Positions 1-10,737 of a DNA stretch of 64,000 bases are shown piece by piece; position 1 is the stretch's first letter; each line of letters starts with the position of its first letter. A program made the translations under genes and the position numbers. A model generated the notes under the pieces. It saw only the letters and a program-made list of their open reading frames with translations, was not told the origin of the DNA and did no database searches. The DNA is from Symbiodinium natans (lineage: Eukaryota; Sar; Dinophyceae; Suessiales; Symbiodiniaceae): NCBI GenBank assembly GCA_905221605.1, contig CAJNDS010002097.1, forward strand, positions 190,001-254,000, read 5' to 3'.

Positions 1-108
1 GATGTCCTCGTTGCAGAAGCAGCTGACGGACTCCTTGTAGAAGGTGCTCCTGACCTTTCCACCACTTTTCCAAGTAGGCTGTGAGGAGCATTCGCTTCTT
101 GGAGACAG
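1..108 (-). CDS. Possible exon fragment cut by the left edge
   Basis: GC-rich unique sequence bounded on its 5' side by a telomere-repeat tract that ends TTTAG, a possible splice acceptor (minus strand). All three minus frames are largely open; one reads ...STFYKESVSCFCNEDI. No family is recognised. It may be the next exon of the gene whose exon lies at 217-329. Strand and frame are uncertain because the piece is short and cut by the window edge. Confidence 0.3.
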   Translation of the reverse strand, partial: MSPRSECSSQPTWKSGGKVRSTFYKESVSCFCNEDI

Positions 109-109
109 C

Positions 110-212
110 CTAAACCCTAAACCCTAAACCCTTAACCCTTTTAAACCCTAAACCCTAGACCCTAAACCCTAAACCCTAAACCCTAAACCCTAAACCCTAA
201 CCCTAAACCCTA
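110..212. repeat. Interstitial telomere-repeat tract
   Basis: Degenerate CCCTAAA units with some CCCTTAA and CTAGACC variants, between two exon-like segments. It is not a chromosome end, since unique sequence lies on both sides. Confidence 0.9.
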
Positions 213-216
213 GCAC

Positions 217-329
217 CCGTGCCCGAGGTCGCCAACCTGTAGTCCTTCTCGTAGCTGTCGCCGGCAGCCTTTCTCGATGCTTCGAACTTCTTCCAGAGCA
301 GCTGCTGCTGCTTCGTGCTGAAGCTCAGC
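217..329 (-). CDS. Unidentified exon between two telomere-repeat tracts
   Basis: Open in a frame with biased codons, reading LSFSTKQQQLLWKKFEASRK and then AAGDSYEKDY. Upstream the CCCTAAA tract (330-367) reads TTTAG|GG on the coding strand and can serve as acceptor. Downstream the exon meets the tract at 110-212. The peptide is charged and hydrophilic, possibly helical, with no recognised domain. Confidence 0.45.
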
Positions 330-862
330 CCTAAACCCTAAACCCTAAACCCTAAACCCTAAAACCGTAAATGAATGGTCTGGACTTCTTAGATTCCGGC
401 TCCTCATCAGAAGGCTAGGTAGAAAATTACCGAACCTCAGAAATCCAAACCTAAACCGTCGAACAACACGCTGAACCTCAAGCTCTGTCAAAATCGGGGA
501 TCGAGCTAAACTCTGGTCTCTTTTGGGGTCCTTGAGATGGTACATGCATTCCTGAAGAGTTTAAGTGCCCAGAATTTACATAAGCCGTATACAAACCTTA
601 ACATAAGGAAATCAACTGCCCGGCCACAAAAAGATAGAAAAACACAAAGCAGCAAAAAAACTAAACCGCAAACGCCGCAACCCCCGCAAATCCCTAACCC
701 CTTAAACCCACGAAAGAGCTCCAAAGTTTAGGGTCTTAGAGCTTAGGGCTTAACCCTAAACCCTAAACCCTAAACCCTAAACCCTAAACCCTAAACCCTA
801 AACCCTTGGGGCCACCCCCAGAGGCCCGGAAGGCGAAAGTTCAGCCAAAACCCTCGTTATAG

Positions 863-1075
863 GGTTCTTAAAGGGAGGGGGGTTCAAGGGGGTTTAGGGT
901 TTAGGGTTTAGGGTTTAGGGTTTAGGGTTTAGGGGTATAGGGTTTAGGGTTGAGGGTTTAGGGTAACCCAAGGTTCCCTAATACTCCCCACTACTCCCTA
1001 AGGCTCCCTAAGCTTTTTTAAGGTTCCCTAGCGAGCTACCCCCCATGAGCCCCCCCCCCCCCCTAAGAACTCTAG
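863..1075. mobile_element. MITE (GGTTCTTAA family) split by a telomere tract
   Basis: Ends GGGTTCTTAAAGG... and the inverted CCCCCCTAAGAACTC. The core 'AAGGTTCCCTAATACTCCC...CTAAGGCTCCCTAAG' matches the uninterrupted copy at 9079-9215. Here a TTTAGGG tract (899-964) replaces the GGTTATATAACCC loop. Related copies lie at 19155-19290 and 42631-42785. Confidence 0.75.
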
Positions 1076-1486
1076 AACCCTATAACCTCAGGAGGTCACC
1101 GGCCCGGTCCGGGTGAACCAGTCCAGCACGCTGCCAAAGGGTGTAAACCTCAGAGTCTTAGGATGGGTTGGGGGTTTAGGGTGTAGGGTGTAGGGTTTAG
1201 GGTTTAGGGGAAGAGCGGGAAGCACCGTGGTTGGCCTTGGGATGTTCCCCCTTCATATGAACAGTCCTCAATAGAAAACAAACCTTCTAAACCCTAAACC
1301 CCAAGCCTAAAACCCTGACACCATAAGCCCCGAACTGTCAGAGACAGCCTCCATGAGCTCCCAGTTGTAGGCAATATTTTTGTCAGTCCAGGTTTTCCCG
1401 AAGTGGATTTAAGAGGTTTAGGGTTTAGGGCTTAGGGTTTAGGGGACCATGCTTACGAATATTTATCGAGGGCAACAAATGCCGAA

Positions 1487-1729
1487 GCTTGGGATGCTCC
1501 CCCTGAGACTAACAGTCCTCAATCGGGATTATAGTTTAGGGTTTAGGGTTTAGGGTTTAGGGTTTAGTTAGGGTTTAGGGTTTATAGTACCCCCTATTGT
1601 GGGATGTTCTCCCTTATGCTCTCAGTCCTTAATCGGGATTATAGTACGTACCCCTTATTATGATCCCTATGATGGACTGTTAGTATAATCCCTATGAAGG
1701 ACTGTTAGTATAAGGGGGAACATCCCACT
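1487..1729. mobile_element. MITE (GGGATGTTCCCCC family), compound, with telomere tract
   Basis: Palindromic family with ends TTGGGATGYTCCCCCTT and AAGGGGGAACATCCCA and inner 'ACTAACAGTCC...GGACTGTTAGT'. A TTTAGGG tract (1536-1592) sits inside GATTATAG|TACCCCC and leaves TATAG on both sides. The right part carries a duplicated arm. Sister copies: 10928-11073, 29357-29421, 33436-33540, 45573-45671, 51777-51914, 59442-59545. Confidence 0.75.
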
Positions 1730-1995
1730 CTACACCCCGAAATCCCAGAAAACTTAACTCCTAAACCGAAACCCCAAAACCTTAAACCCTAAGAACCCTG
1801 AAGCCCCAAAACCATCTGGAGTATTGAACTAGGGTTTAGGGTTTATAGGGTTTAGGGTTTAGGGTTTAGGGTTTAGGGTTTAGGGTTTAGGGTTTAGGGT
1901 TTAGGGTTTAGGGTTCCCTCCAGAATCTGAGAGCCCAAGAGGCCGCAAGCCTAAACCAACCCCCCAAACCGTAAAAACAAAATCCTAGACACTAC

Positions 1996-2158
1996 CTGGG
2001 ACCCTCTTTTCTAGGGTTTAGGGTTTAGGGTTTAGGGTTTAGGGTTTAGGGTTTAGGGTTTAGGGTTTAGGGTTTAGGGTTCCTACAGCTTTATGTGCCA
2101 TTACCTACAGATTCCGGGTAAGTACTAGTAAACTGTAGGTACATGGAGTCCAGGTAAA
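1996..2158. mobile_element. MITE (ACCTGGGACCCTCTTT family) split by a telomere tract
   Basis: Starts ACCTGGGACCCTCTTTT, then nine TTTAGGG-type units, then resumes at CCTACAG...CTGTAGGTA...CCAGGT. Uninterrupted sisters at 4578-4670 and 58983-59072 have ACCTGCAG at this point. Confidence 0.7.
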
Positions 2159-2810
2159 TCCAAAGCCCACGAAGCCTATAGACCCTAAGCCCTAAACACA
2201 CCCAAGCCCTAAGCCCTAAACACCCAAACCCTACGCCCTAAGCACCCAAAAGCCCAAACCCTAAATGCCCTGAAAGTGAAACTTGGCGGCTTCGCAGGTT
2301 TCCCGACTTCGAAATCGGGGGTGGGCGGGCGGCTTTAGGGGCTGAGGTGCTGCAGAGTTTTTTGTGTTTACAGTTGTTGTTCTTTTTGTTCCCCCCCCCC
2401 CCCCCTCCCCCGTTTTGCTGTCTGTGTGTGTGTGGGGTTTAGGGCTAGGGTTCGGGGTTTGGGGGGTTTTGGGGCTACAAACCCTTGGCTGGCATTTGCT
2501 AGGGCGGGGTGACTTTGTTCAGGGTTCAGGTGTTAAAGGACCCTAAAACCCTAAACCTTGGCGTTTCAGGCTAAGCCCTTAAACCCTATAAACCCCAAGC
2601 ACTCAAACCCCAAACCCTTGGGGTTTCAGGATTAGGGCTGGGGTTACCGGCTTACCGCCTTTACTTCTTTGCAAGTGCAGCCACCCTTTAGTCCAGGGGC
2701 GTGCTCCTTGTTAAGGGGGTAGACCATAGGTTAGATAGCTTAGGGCTTAGTACGGGCCATTGCGGCTCACACCCTAAAGCCTAAACCCTAAACCCCAAGC
2801 CCCTGAACCC

Positions 2811-3023
2811 GAAGAATGCTGGGCCAAGCACGACAAAATCCCAGACAGCGCTTGTAGAGTGAGGGACAACGGCCACAACATCTGGCGCAGGTCTGGGATT
2901 CTTAGTTGCTGAGTTCATAAGCCCCCAAAAAAGTGTACACTTTCAGTTCTATAGGAGACTATGGTATCCCAAAAAGTGTAAAGTGTACTCATTCAGCTAA
3001 GGATTTGGAGGACGGGCTTTTGA
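2811..3023 (+). CDS. Exon interrupted by an introner-like MITE
   Basis: Removing the MITE at 2901-3001 plus one GATT copy gives one open plus-strand frame, about ...KHDKIPDSACRVRDNGHNIW and then RRSGIWRTGF, followed by TGA at 3021-3023. The inferred intron is GA...AG: it starts at the left GATT copy and ends at CTAAG before the right copy. The minus strand is also open over 2810-3070 after excision (...DVVAVVPHSTSAVWDFVVLG), so strand is uncertain. I prefer plus because it gives a donor that dinoflagellates use. No family recognised. Confidence 0.4.
2901..3001. mobile_element. Introner-like MITE (GCTGAGTTCATAAGCCCC family)
   Basis: 101-bp palindromic element beginning CTTAGTTGCTGAG and ending ATTCAGCTAAG, with an inner inverted repeat AGTGTACACTTTCAG. 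It has a perfect 4-bp target duplication, GATT at 2897-2900 and 3002-3005. Sisters: 14628-14773 and 29788-29890. Confidence 0.85.
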
Positions 3024-3072
3024 CAATGGTCGGTGAAGGACAAGAAGCCCTAGAATCACCGGGTCGCCAGGG

Positions 3073-3161
3073 GGTTTAGGGTTTAGGGTTTAGGGTTTAG
3101 GGTTTAGGGTTTAGAGTTTAGGGTTTAGGGTTTAGGGTTTAGGGTTCAGGGTTTGGGGTTT
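3073..3161. repeat. Interstitial telomere-repeat tract
   Basis: About twelve TTTAGGG units on the plus strand with a few variants (TTTAGAG, TTCAGGG, TTTGGGG). Confidence 0.9.
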
Positions 3162-3232
3162 ACTCCCCCTGCCTAAGCCCTAAACCCTAAACCCTACACC
3201 CCCCTCACCCAGCCCCCACCACACCCCCAAAC

Positions 3233-3313
3233 GTGCCAGCTGATCCCCATAGCCCAGGAACCAGCCTCCGATCCAAATCGCCACCTCAGCATCAGAGCCG
3301 ATGGTACCCTGTT
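3233..3313 (-). CDS. Unidentified short exon
   Basis: Acceptor-like TTAAACAG|GG, then an open frame reading GTIGSDAEVAIWIGGWFLGY. The upstream extension towards 3407 enters a C-run and repeat-like DNA, so I end the exon at the AG. No family recognised; residues 8-20 are hydrophobic but too few for a membrane call. Confidence 0.4.
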
Positions 3314-3734
3314 TAATCATAGTTTTTTCCGGAGAAGCTACGGGGCACCCCTTAATGTTGACCTCGTAATAATAAACCCCACCCCCCCCCCCCCCCCCTT
3401 CAATCAAACTCCCCCAAAAAAAACCAGCCCCGACTTGGCGTACTTTATTCCCAGGGCTTTATTATTGCGGCCGGGACCCCTGGCGCACTTTAATATCAGG
3501 GGGTTCAATAATACGAGGTTAACATTAGTCTGCACCGGAAGACTCTCATCCCCAGATAATTTGAACCCTTCAAAAAGGGTACCCTGCATTTGCAGAATCC
3601 CGCCTCCCCATCTGCTGGCCGAAAATGCACAGGATGCTCGACAAGTACTATTTGCTCCCTTATAAGGAAGGATGCTTTGCATTTTTGGGGGGCTCTTCAA
3701 CCCTAAACCCTAAACCCCCAAACCCCCCAAAGAG

Positions 3735-3838
3735 CAGAGCTCGATAGGTGCCCATACCGGGCCTTAGGCTGAAGCCGCTTTCCATCTTGATGCCTATAAG
3801 GTGTGCCCAGGGAGCAAAACCTGAAGTGACCCTTGCTT
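3735..3838 (-). CDS. Possible exon
   Basis: Minus frame reads ...HLIGIKMESGFSLRPGMGTY and stays open to a telomere tract. It could belong to the same minus-strand gene as 3233-3313. Between them (3404-3700) is AT/GC-mixed sequence with a partly palindromic structure that I cannot assign. Confidence 0.3.
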
Positions 3839-4368
3839 TGGTAGTTTAGGGTTTGGGGTTAATATTTAGGATTTACGGCCATCCGAGCGACATATGCTCG
3901 ATGCTGCCCTCAGCGGTGACAGTTTTGCAACAGTTACATGCTTCGCTGCGCGCAATAAACCACTACCGTAAACAAGTCAATACTCCCGTCGAAGAGTCTT
4001 GGCGTCCAGCAGAGCTGAGAGGAGTGGTGCAGCATTGCAGGGCTTGCTTGGAGGTGCATGGGTAGTGAGAAGTAGGCAAAAAAAGCCCCCTAAAGTTAGA
4101 ACCATTTGTAACAATTCTTGCCCCACCTGTAACAAACCCCAGGAATACCTACCCCCCATGAACCTCCAATCCTCAAACCCTATGTGGGATTTGAGCATCA
4201 CAAGGCCCGGGCCGCAATTGCAGCATTCTTCTGCCAGGCATCGCGCGCAGCCCTGAGCTGCGCGCGCCGGCGGTTAGGGTTTAGGGTTTAGGGTTTGGGG
4301 TTTAGGGTTTAGGGTTTAGGGTTTAGGGTTTGGGCCTTAGGGTGCTGAGTACACGGTCCTCTTTACAG

Positions 4369-4451
4369 GTACAAGCGCATCCCGATTCCCTACGACCCGA
4401 GCATCATGCAGCGCCCTTCCGCCCGGAAAGCTTCCCAAGCTGAGCGAAAGG
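4369..4451 (+). CDS. Exon with a clear splice acceptor
   Basis: Pyrimidine-rich acceptor GGTCCTCTTTACAG|G, then a frame reading YKRIPIPYDPSIMQRPSARK. It ends at GCGAAAGG|GTCGGG, where a MITE (4440-4570) begins, so the element lies at the exon's 3' end. Basic peptide, no recognised family. Confidence 0.5.
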
Positions 4452-4570
4452 GTCGGGAGGGGGTTAACGGTACAAAGGATCCCTTCTATACCCCCTGCAT
4501 GCCCTATACAAATTAAGGGCCCATACATCAGAACCCTTTAGAGCGGGTAAGGGACAATATCATGGGGCCC
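4440..4570. mobile_element. MITE-like repeat (GGGCCCATAC family)
   Basis: Shares 'CCCTATACAA..AAGGGCCCATAC.TCAGAACCCTT' with 5815-5965, which makes a two-copy family. The ends are less clear than in other families. Confidence 0.5.
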
Positions 4571-4577
4571 ATGAAAC

Positions 4578-4670
4578 TACCTGGGACTCTATTTACCTGC
4601 AGCTTAGTAGTATTTACCCGAAATTTGTAGGTATGACCCAGAAAACTGTAGGGAAAGAGGGTGCCAGGTA
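4578..4670. mobile_element. MITE (ACCTGGGACCCTCTTT family)
   Basis: About 93-bp palindrome from ACCTGGGACTCTATTTACC to GAGGGTGCCAGGT. Same family as 1996-2158 and 58983-59072. Confidence 0.7.
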
Positions 4671-7010
4671 TCCTTAGAGGTTACGTAAGAAAGGACGAAG
4701 TGGACTATGACGTGATTTGAAGGGATTCTGAAGGCATTTCGTCAGATAAAGGCACTATCAAGGCAGTAGAAGGGAAACCTAAAACCCTAAAACCCTAAAG
4801 CCAGAAGTCGAATGCCTACGGACAAACCCAAAACCCAAAACCCTAAACCCTAAACCCTAAAACCCTAAAACCCTAAAACCCTTAAACCCGAAACCCTAAA
4901 CCCCTAAACCTTAAACTACCAAAGCAACGGTCACCACCCAACTCCGAGTGTTTGGCTTGGAGCTGGCGTTCGACACTGCTCCGCGGGTGCTCGCCTGCTG
5001 AAGCACCCCCACCCCCTTCCATCAAGCCCTAAACCCTAAACCCTAAACCCTAAACCCTAAACCCTAAACCCTTGGACCCTAAAGCATTCATAAACCCTGG
5101 ACCCTACATCTTTGAACCAGTAACCTAAACCGTAAACCCGCAACCCCAAAATGGTTTCTCTCAAAAGGCTGCTTATTTTGTGGTCACAGGCATCAGCACC
5201 ATAAATCGAAACAGCGAAAACTACTGTTGCTTAAGAACCCCCCACCCCCCCCCCCCAAAAAAACAAAAAAAAAACACAATAATCCCTATATTACCCTAAA
5301 TAAGGAGGAACATTGATAATTTTTCGGGGTTCGTAAGCAATTAGTACAAAATCACCGAGTGTGCAAGGCTTGGCAGCCAATACCTATGCCATGGCCTCAA
5401 AACGTTTCCCAGGGTTGGCCTGCCCAACCCTAAACCCGAAACCCGAAAACCCGAACACGAGTGGTTGAAGGCTTAGGGCTTGCTGTTTGGGGCTTAGGGC
5501 TGAGGGTTTGGGCACAACTACGCCTGTCCATACGGGTCAAGTGCATTTTCGAGAAGTTGGGCAACGCAGTGGAAACCCCAACCGCCAAGCCATGACCAGA
5601 ACACCCTAAACCCTGAACCCTAAACCCTAAACCCCAAATTCCCTAAATCCCAAATTCCCTAAAGGCGACTACGCCCCCTAAACCCTAATAGGGCAGCTCT
5701 GAGTGGGGATAGTCATGAACATGTACGGATTTAGGATTTAGGGTTTAGGGTTTAGGGTAATACCTCGACTAAAAGTTATTAATGCTTCTGCATGCGGCCA
5801 CAGAAACCATGAACATTCAAGTAAACCTTCTAAGGGTAGTTACATGGTCTGTTAGTATGGGCCCATAAACCCCAGAAAAGGGGACCCCTTATCTTCCTCT
5901 TATATCCCCTATACAACCCAAGGGCCCATACTTCAGAACCCTTCAAAGGGGGCCAGGGACCATATTAAGGGCCCTAGACCCTAAACCCTAAACCCTAAAC
6001 CCTAAACCTTAAACCTTAAACCCTAAACCCTAAACCCTAAACCCTAAACCCTAAACCCTAAACCCTAGACCCTAAACCCTAAACCCTAGGGTTTCCCTAA
6101 ACCTAAACCCTAAACCCTAAACCCTAAGAAAGCAAGCCTTGAGTCGTGCGCCTGGTAGGGCTGGATGTTCGGAGGCATCATGGAGATGTTGCGCCCAGCC
6201 CTGACTTGCATGGGTTTAGGGTTTAGGGTTCAGGGTTTAGGGTTAGGGTTCAGGGTTTAGGGTTCAGGGTTCAGGGTTCAGGGTTTAGGGTTCAGGGTTC
6301 AGGGTTTAGTCACTCTGGATCATGGTGCTACAGGGTCTAGGCGAAACGGGTGCATGTAATGACATGGGAAGCTATAGGTTCCTAGGTTCGATAGTGCAAA
6401 GCCTACGTAGGATTTAGGGTTCACAGGGTTTAATCACGGGGTTTAGGGTTCCCCAACAACGCTGAACGACCCCAGCTTGGGCGGGTTGCGGTAATAATTC
6501 TAGAACCCACTTGTTTTGTTTTCTTCAAACAACTTGGCCGTCTATAGAACTAAACGAAGCTGACAACGAATTCCCAACGTCCCCCTAAACCCTAAACCCC
6601 TGCAGCCTAACCGGGCCTAGAGCATTCCCACAAGCCGAGCTGAGACTATGAGTTCTAAACTCGAAACTCTAAGCTGGCTACGTCACTTTTCACCCCCAAA
6701 CCCATATAAACCCAGATAAACCTATATACGCCCATATACTGGTAAATCTGCTGCAGCCTTTGAAGCCAAGGAAAACCCTCTTCCGGAATCAGGGATGCCC
6801 CAGGTTTGGGGAGGCCCGAGGCCCATGCTGTCCCAACTCCATCGCCCCATCGGTGGTCGTGGAATGCCGCTTCATGCTTGGTGGGGGGGGGGTTAGGGCC
6901 TTAGGGTTTAGGGCCTTTAGGGTTTAGGGTTTAGGGGTTAGGGCCTTAGGGTTTAGGGCCTTTAGGGTTTAGGGTTTAGGGTTTAGGGTTAGGGCCTTTA
7001 AGGTTTGGGG
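4671..7010. other. Repeat-rich stretch, at most one weak exon
   Basis: Telomere tracts at about 4840-4915, 5026-5074, 5978-6126 (long), 6212-6309 (many TTCAGGG variants) and 6895-7003. A GCTTAAGAACCCC MITE lies at 5230-5345 and a GGGCCCATAC element at 5815-5965. Segment 4925-5030 is open on the minus strand (LQQASTRGAVSNASS...) but unsupported otherwise. Confidence 0.6.
5978..6126. repeat. Interstitial telomere-repeat tract
   Basis: Nearly pure CCCTAAA array of about 150 bp with few substitutions (CCTTAAA, CTAGACC). Confidence 0.9.
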
Positions 7011-7019
7011 GGGTTGGGC

Positions 7020-7098
7020 CGTGAGGCCGGGGACGTCAAGGTGGCGCTGAGGTGGGCTCGAGCATTTCTGTTCTCGGGCTTGTCTCGGCTCTCGCAAG
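7020..7098 (+). CDS. Exon of a two-exon model (5' part)
   Basis: Open frame REAGDVKVALRWARAFLFSG and then LSRLSQ, ending CGCAAG|GTGCTATG, a good GT donor. Joins in frame to 7449-7615 (CAA G|GT GAG). The acceptor upstream is hidden in TTTAGGG variants. Helical, basic peptide with no recognised family. Confidence 0.55.
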
Positions 7099-7448
7099 GT
7101 GCTATGAGCACTTCGTTTCTGAGCTTGACTTTTGACAGGCACGAAGCGTGTTGAGACTAAAAGGGTTCGGGCGTGAACGAGGGGCTGCTATTTAGCTGAA
7201 TGCTGGCAACAATAGCGGCGGCAAAGCACGTGGCAGCAAATGCTGGTTTCAGTCGAAAACCGTGCCCTTCTTAAGTACCCTGGGGCAAGGGAACCCAGCC
7301 TCAGCCTCAAAGCAACGAGGGCTGGTATCATTGACACTTGAACTAGCTATGCGTTGGGCTTTACCTATCTTCACTAGGGTTGCTGGGGCTCTAAGAGCAA
7401 TTGCGCTACTTACAAACCTGTGAGCAAGTGCCCATGTACTACTTTCAG

Positions 7449-7615
7449 GTGAGGGTCAGGAAGCGGAGAAGGAAGGGCTTCGAGCTCCCGCAAGCCATCA
7501 TGTTGCACCCGGTTTAGTATTGGCCTCCGCGCTCAAGACACTTCGGCTGAGTTATTCAGGACACCCTGACTGTTTGGGAGTCCCTCTTCAAAAACCAACC
7601 GTCCGGGAGCCGTAA
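7449..7615 (+). CDS. Likely terminal exon of the two-exon model
   Basis: Acceptor CTACTTTCAG|GT. The frame continues from 7098 as GEGQEAEKEGLRAPASHHVA and runs to TAA at 7613-7615. The intron (7099-7448, GT-AG) is ordinary unique sequence without telomere repeat, unlike most others here. The stop suggests the gene's 3' end. The role is unknown. Confidence 0.5.
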
Positions 7616-7744
7616 GAAAAGACCACGTGGCGCGCCTTTAAAAAGATTGCCGGGCATCGCTGCCCCTTTGAAACTTGTCTAAATTCCCCCCTATTAAAAC
7701 CATATAAACTCCCGGAGCGTCTAAACAGGGACACATCCAGCCTT

Positions 7745-8145
7745 GACTGTTCATGGGGGAGGGGGGGGGGGAGGGGGCCCAACATACATATATCACATGA
7801 TCTGATATGATATAATGTATACTAATACTAATACTAGTACAAATACAAATACTAATACTAATACACATAGTACTAGTAATAGTACTATTAATCCTAATAA
7901 TACTAATACTATACTAATTCTCATACTCATACGAAGACGAATACTCAGACTAAGACTAAGACTAAGACTGAGACTGAGACTAAGACTAAGGCTAAGACTG
8001 ATATAAGACAATAACATAAAATACATTTTAATACAACATAATCTAAATCACATATAAAATACAGTATAACATGATAGAATATAACAGAATATAATCCAGT
8101 AGAATATAATTTGATATACATATATATATATATATATATATGTAT
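7745..8145. repeat. Microsatellite cluster
   Basis: A G-rich run near 7754-7775, degenerate ACTAAT (about 7818-7930), GACTAA/GACTGA (7935-7999) and a TA run (8116-8142). ORFs here are serine/leucine or threonine/asparagine readings of the repeats. Confidence 0.85.
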
Positions 8146-8262
8146 GACAGATTCCTGGCTGAACACTGCGTTGCCCTCCTTGTGCTAGCTCCGCCAGTGT
8201 CTGCTTCCGCTCAGGAAGGCGTGGATCAAAAGCTGTGGGTTGTGGCATTGCATTGGCTCCGG
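8146..8262 (-). CDS. Possible exon
   Basis: Minus frame reads PTAFDPRLPERKQTLAELAQ and then GGQRSVQPG before running into the TA repeat. It starts just after a CCCTAAACCC fragment. Unnamed; moderate coding look only. Confidence 0.35.
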
Positions 8263-8525
8263 GTTTAGGGTACAGGGCTTTGGGTCGAGGGTTTAGAAAT
8301 CCGAGTTCCTGTCATGGGGTAGAACAATAACCATGCACAATGAATGGTATTCTTGTAATTATTAAGCAACAAATAATGACTGGAATCGGAAAGCGGAACA
8401 AGCGAAGGCAAACCTCTGGGCCTCTGTGCACGAAGCACAGTGAAAGGTGGAAGATACGTGGCTTCGCTTGTCAGCCGTGCAACACACCCGATAATCACGA
8501 ATTATGTGCAGCTTATAAGTTTGAA

Positions 8526-8665
8526 TTATGGACACTGAGAAGCGTCTTCTACGAAAAAAATGTCCACTCCAGCGATGTGAAGGACTGCTGCCCCTCGCTT
8601 GTTTGGAGCAAATGGCTCTTCGAGGAAGTGGATAGTGCGCCGCTGAGACACCTCAGCCAAGGGTC
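8526..8665 (-). CDS. 3' exon of a two-exon model split by an introner
   Basis: Follows 8789-9065 after removal of the MITE and one GACC copy. The joined frame (CAT G|GA CCC TTG) reads LAEVSQRRTIHFLEEPFAPN and ends at TAA (8526-8528). The inferred intron is GA...AG, with the GA from the target duplication. The function is not recognised. The plus strand also has an ORF here (8340-8762), but it runs through the element into repeat. Confidence 0.45.
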
Positions 8666-8784
8666 CTTAGTAGCCCAGCAACCACATTATAATAAGGGGG
8701 CACCGAATTTTTTGGGTTGGATACCTTATAAGGGAACCCAGAACCAAAAAAAACAAAGGTAAAGGCTACCACTGGGCTACCGAG
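8666..8784. mobile_element. Introner-like MITE (GGTAGCCCAG family)
   Basis: 119-bp palindrome, CTTAGTAGCCCAGCAACC... to ...TACCACTGGGCTACCGAG, with a perfect 4-bp duplication GGTC (8662-8665 and 8785-8788; GACC on the minus strand). Element plus duplication is 123 bp. Confidence 0.85.
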
Positions 8785-8788
8785 GGTC

Positions 8789-9065
8789 CATGTTCGTTTG
8801 GACCTCCGTGGATGGTGCCCACCGGCCCTGACAGCGCGAGCACCACCCCAGAGAAGGCCTGTAATCCATCGGCCTCGGCAGAACTTACAGGCGTGGCTGT
8901 CACCATAGGGCCTTCTTCACCTGTGAAGGATGTGGTGCTCGCCAGGAGCTGCGTGCCCCGTAAGGTGAGAGAGAGGGTCGCCAAGCTCGTGCTCTGCAGC
9001 TTGCCAGGGGCTGCCGGACATGCCTTGAAATCTCCCACCAGTGCTCCCAACTCCGGCAAGGCGAC
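8789..9065 (-). CDS. Long unidentified exon
   Basis: 277 nt from acceptor TTTTCGCCAG|GTC, open throughout, with residues such as LGALVGDFKACPAAPGKLQS and TSFTGEEGPMVTATPVSSAE. It leaves phase 1, matching 8526-8665. No domain recognised. The plus strand is open too over 8812-9159, so strand is probable, not certain. A MITE (9079-9215) lies immediately upstream. Confidence 0.5.
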
Positions 9066-9078
9066 CTGGCGAAAAGTT

Positions 9079-9215
9079 AGAGGGTTCTTAAGGGAGGGGG
9101 GTTCAGGGGGGGGGGGTTATATAACCCAATGTTCCCTAATACTCCCTACTACTCCCTAAGGCTCCCTAAGCTTTTCGAAGCTTCCCTAGGTACCTACCCC
9201 CCCCCCCCCCCCCTC
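9079..9215. mobile_element. MITE (GGTTCTTAA family), uninterrupted
   Basis: Palindrome with GGGTTCTTAAGGGAGGGGGG and an inner GGTTATATAACC loop, ending in a C-run and CATGAACCC. It is the reference copy for 863-1075. Confidence 0.65.
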
Positions 9216-9607
9216 ATGAACCCTAAACCCTAACACCTCAGAACCCTAACCTGAACCCTTAAGAACCCTATCATAAAGGAGCTGAATCTGGCGGCCTCCC
9301 GAACTGCCAACCCTACCCCCCGCCGCTCAAAGGCTTTCCCGCTCTAAGCATGACCCTTAACACACAAAGGGCCCTAAGTACCTATATGAAGAACACTTAC
9401 CCAAACCATCATAGTAATTCCTATTATAGAAACCCTACTTTGTACTATGTAGGTACTTAGGACGCTTAACATGCATCAAGGAACAAAGAAATATGTCTTT
9501 ATATGTATGGGCGAGTGTGTACAAACTAAAAATCATTCCTAAAGTGTTTTGTTGTATACATATAATATATATATATATACATACATTTTTCCATATTCAT
9601 GTCTCTA

Positions 9608-9639
<32 letters not shown>

Positions 9640-10637
9640 TTTATTTATTTATGCAATATGGGCGCGCAGTGTTCCCCTCTGCATCTCTGTGGCTTCGCGA
9701 CTCTTGTCATACTGACGAGACATGTGTGTACAAGTTTAGGGTTTAGGGTTTAGGGTTTAGGGTATAAACTACCAGTTTTACGCTCATCTGGCAGAGGCAC
9801 CCCAAACATTTCAACTAAGAGAAGACATCCCAAAGGAAAGAACAAGGATCAAGCACAAAGCTGCTTGAACGTAAAACTGTGCTTGGTAACACTCACATCT
9901 CGGAAATCCCCTCACAAGTTAACCACGGTGTCTATTCGAGTATAGGTGCATGGGGAAGCAATGGAAACACACACACACACACACACATAAAGACACAAAA
10001 GACACCATGCTTTGTAACATCACTGACTTGCCTTATAGCCTCCATGCGTTAACTCACAAGGATCAGAAACTAGGATGGCCCTTAAAACCCTCTGAAAAAA
10101 AAAAAAAAACATTCCTGAATATGCTTGGCTGACATCTGAACCCCTCCTAAAAGTTTAACTGTTAGGCTCCTTATTGTAGTTTCTACAAAATACCAAAAAA
10201 AGTTAAGGTCCTAACAGCCAGCCAGAAGAAAGCCAAGTATGATCCTCGTAAACCCAATACAGGGGAATCCAACAGCATAAGCGCAGAGAACCCGATGGTT
10301 TTTCGGACTTAGGGTTTAGGGCTTCGCGTGCACCTAAAGCTGCATGAGTCGCGGTGATATTCGTTTACTTTCGCGTGGGAGCTTTGTTCAGAGAGCCGAG
10401 ACCAAGAGCATCTGCAAGGCCACACCAGTACATTGTGAAAGAAAGGCAATGAAACACGGGTATTTTATTTTATATTTCATTTTTTGTTAAGGGGGGGGGG
10501 GGGGGCGATAGCGTATGTGGTATGTGTATACAGTAAAACTCCCAAAAGTTGAACCATCTTTGTCCTCATATCCCAAGAGGGTTGCTAAAGGGACTCCCAG
10601 CACTAATCGTCCTTAAACCATGTGGAGTTTACTGTAC
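9216..10637. other. Stretch with microsatellites, no supported exon
   Basis: AT-rich sequence with TA repeats (about 9564-9650), a CA repeat (9966-9988), a truncated GGATGGCCCTT MITE (10070-10137), a G-run (10491-10505) and short TTTAGGG pieces at 9735 and 10311. I see no exon I can support. Confidence 0.6.
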
Positions 10638-10638
10638 G

Positions 10639-10710
10639 TTTTAGGGTTTAGGGTTTAGGGTTTAGGGTTTAGGGTTTAGGGTTTAGGGTTTAGGGTTTAG
10701 GGTTTAGGGT
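10639..10710. repeat. Interstitial telomere-repeat tract
   Basis: Ten or so perfect TTTAGGG units directly 3' of the exon at 10738-10843. Confidence 0.9.
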
Positions 10711-10737
10711 CAACCTTCACCTGTCCAGTCACCCCAC

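Larger units (their letters stand above)
368..2809. other. Repeat-dominated stretch without a supported gene
   Basis: Holds telomere tracts at about 751-806, 899-964, 1536-1592, 1829-1913 and 2014-2081, and MITE copies at 863-1075, 1487-1729 and 1996-2158, each split by a tract. There is a C-rich run near 2391-2410. Small ORFs here are repeat readings. I see no convincing exon. Confidence 0.7.

Noticed and set aside
110-212. A true chromosome end
   Set aside because: Unique exon-like sequence lies on both sides, and similar tracts occur through the entire window in both orientations.
8340-8762. 140-codon plus-strand ORF
   Set aside because: Its last third is the MITE at 8666-8784, and the minus strand gives a consistent splice across the element.
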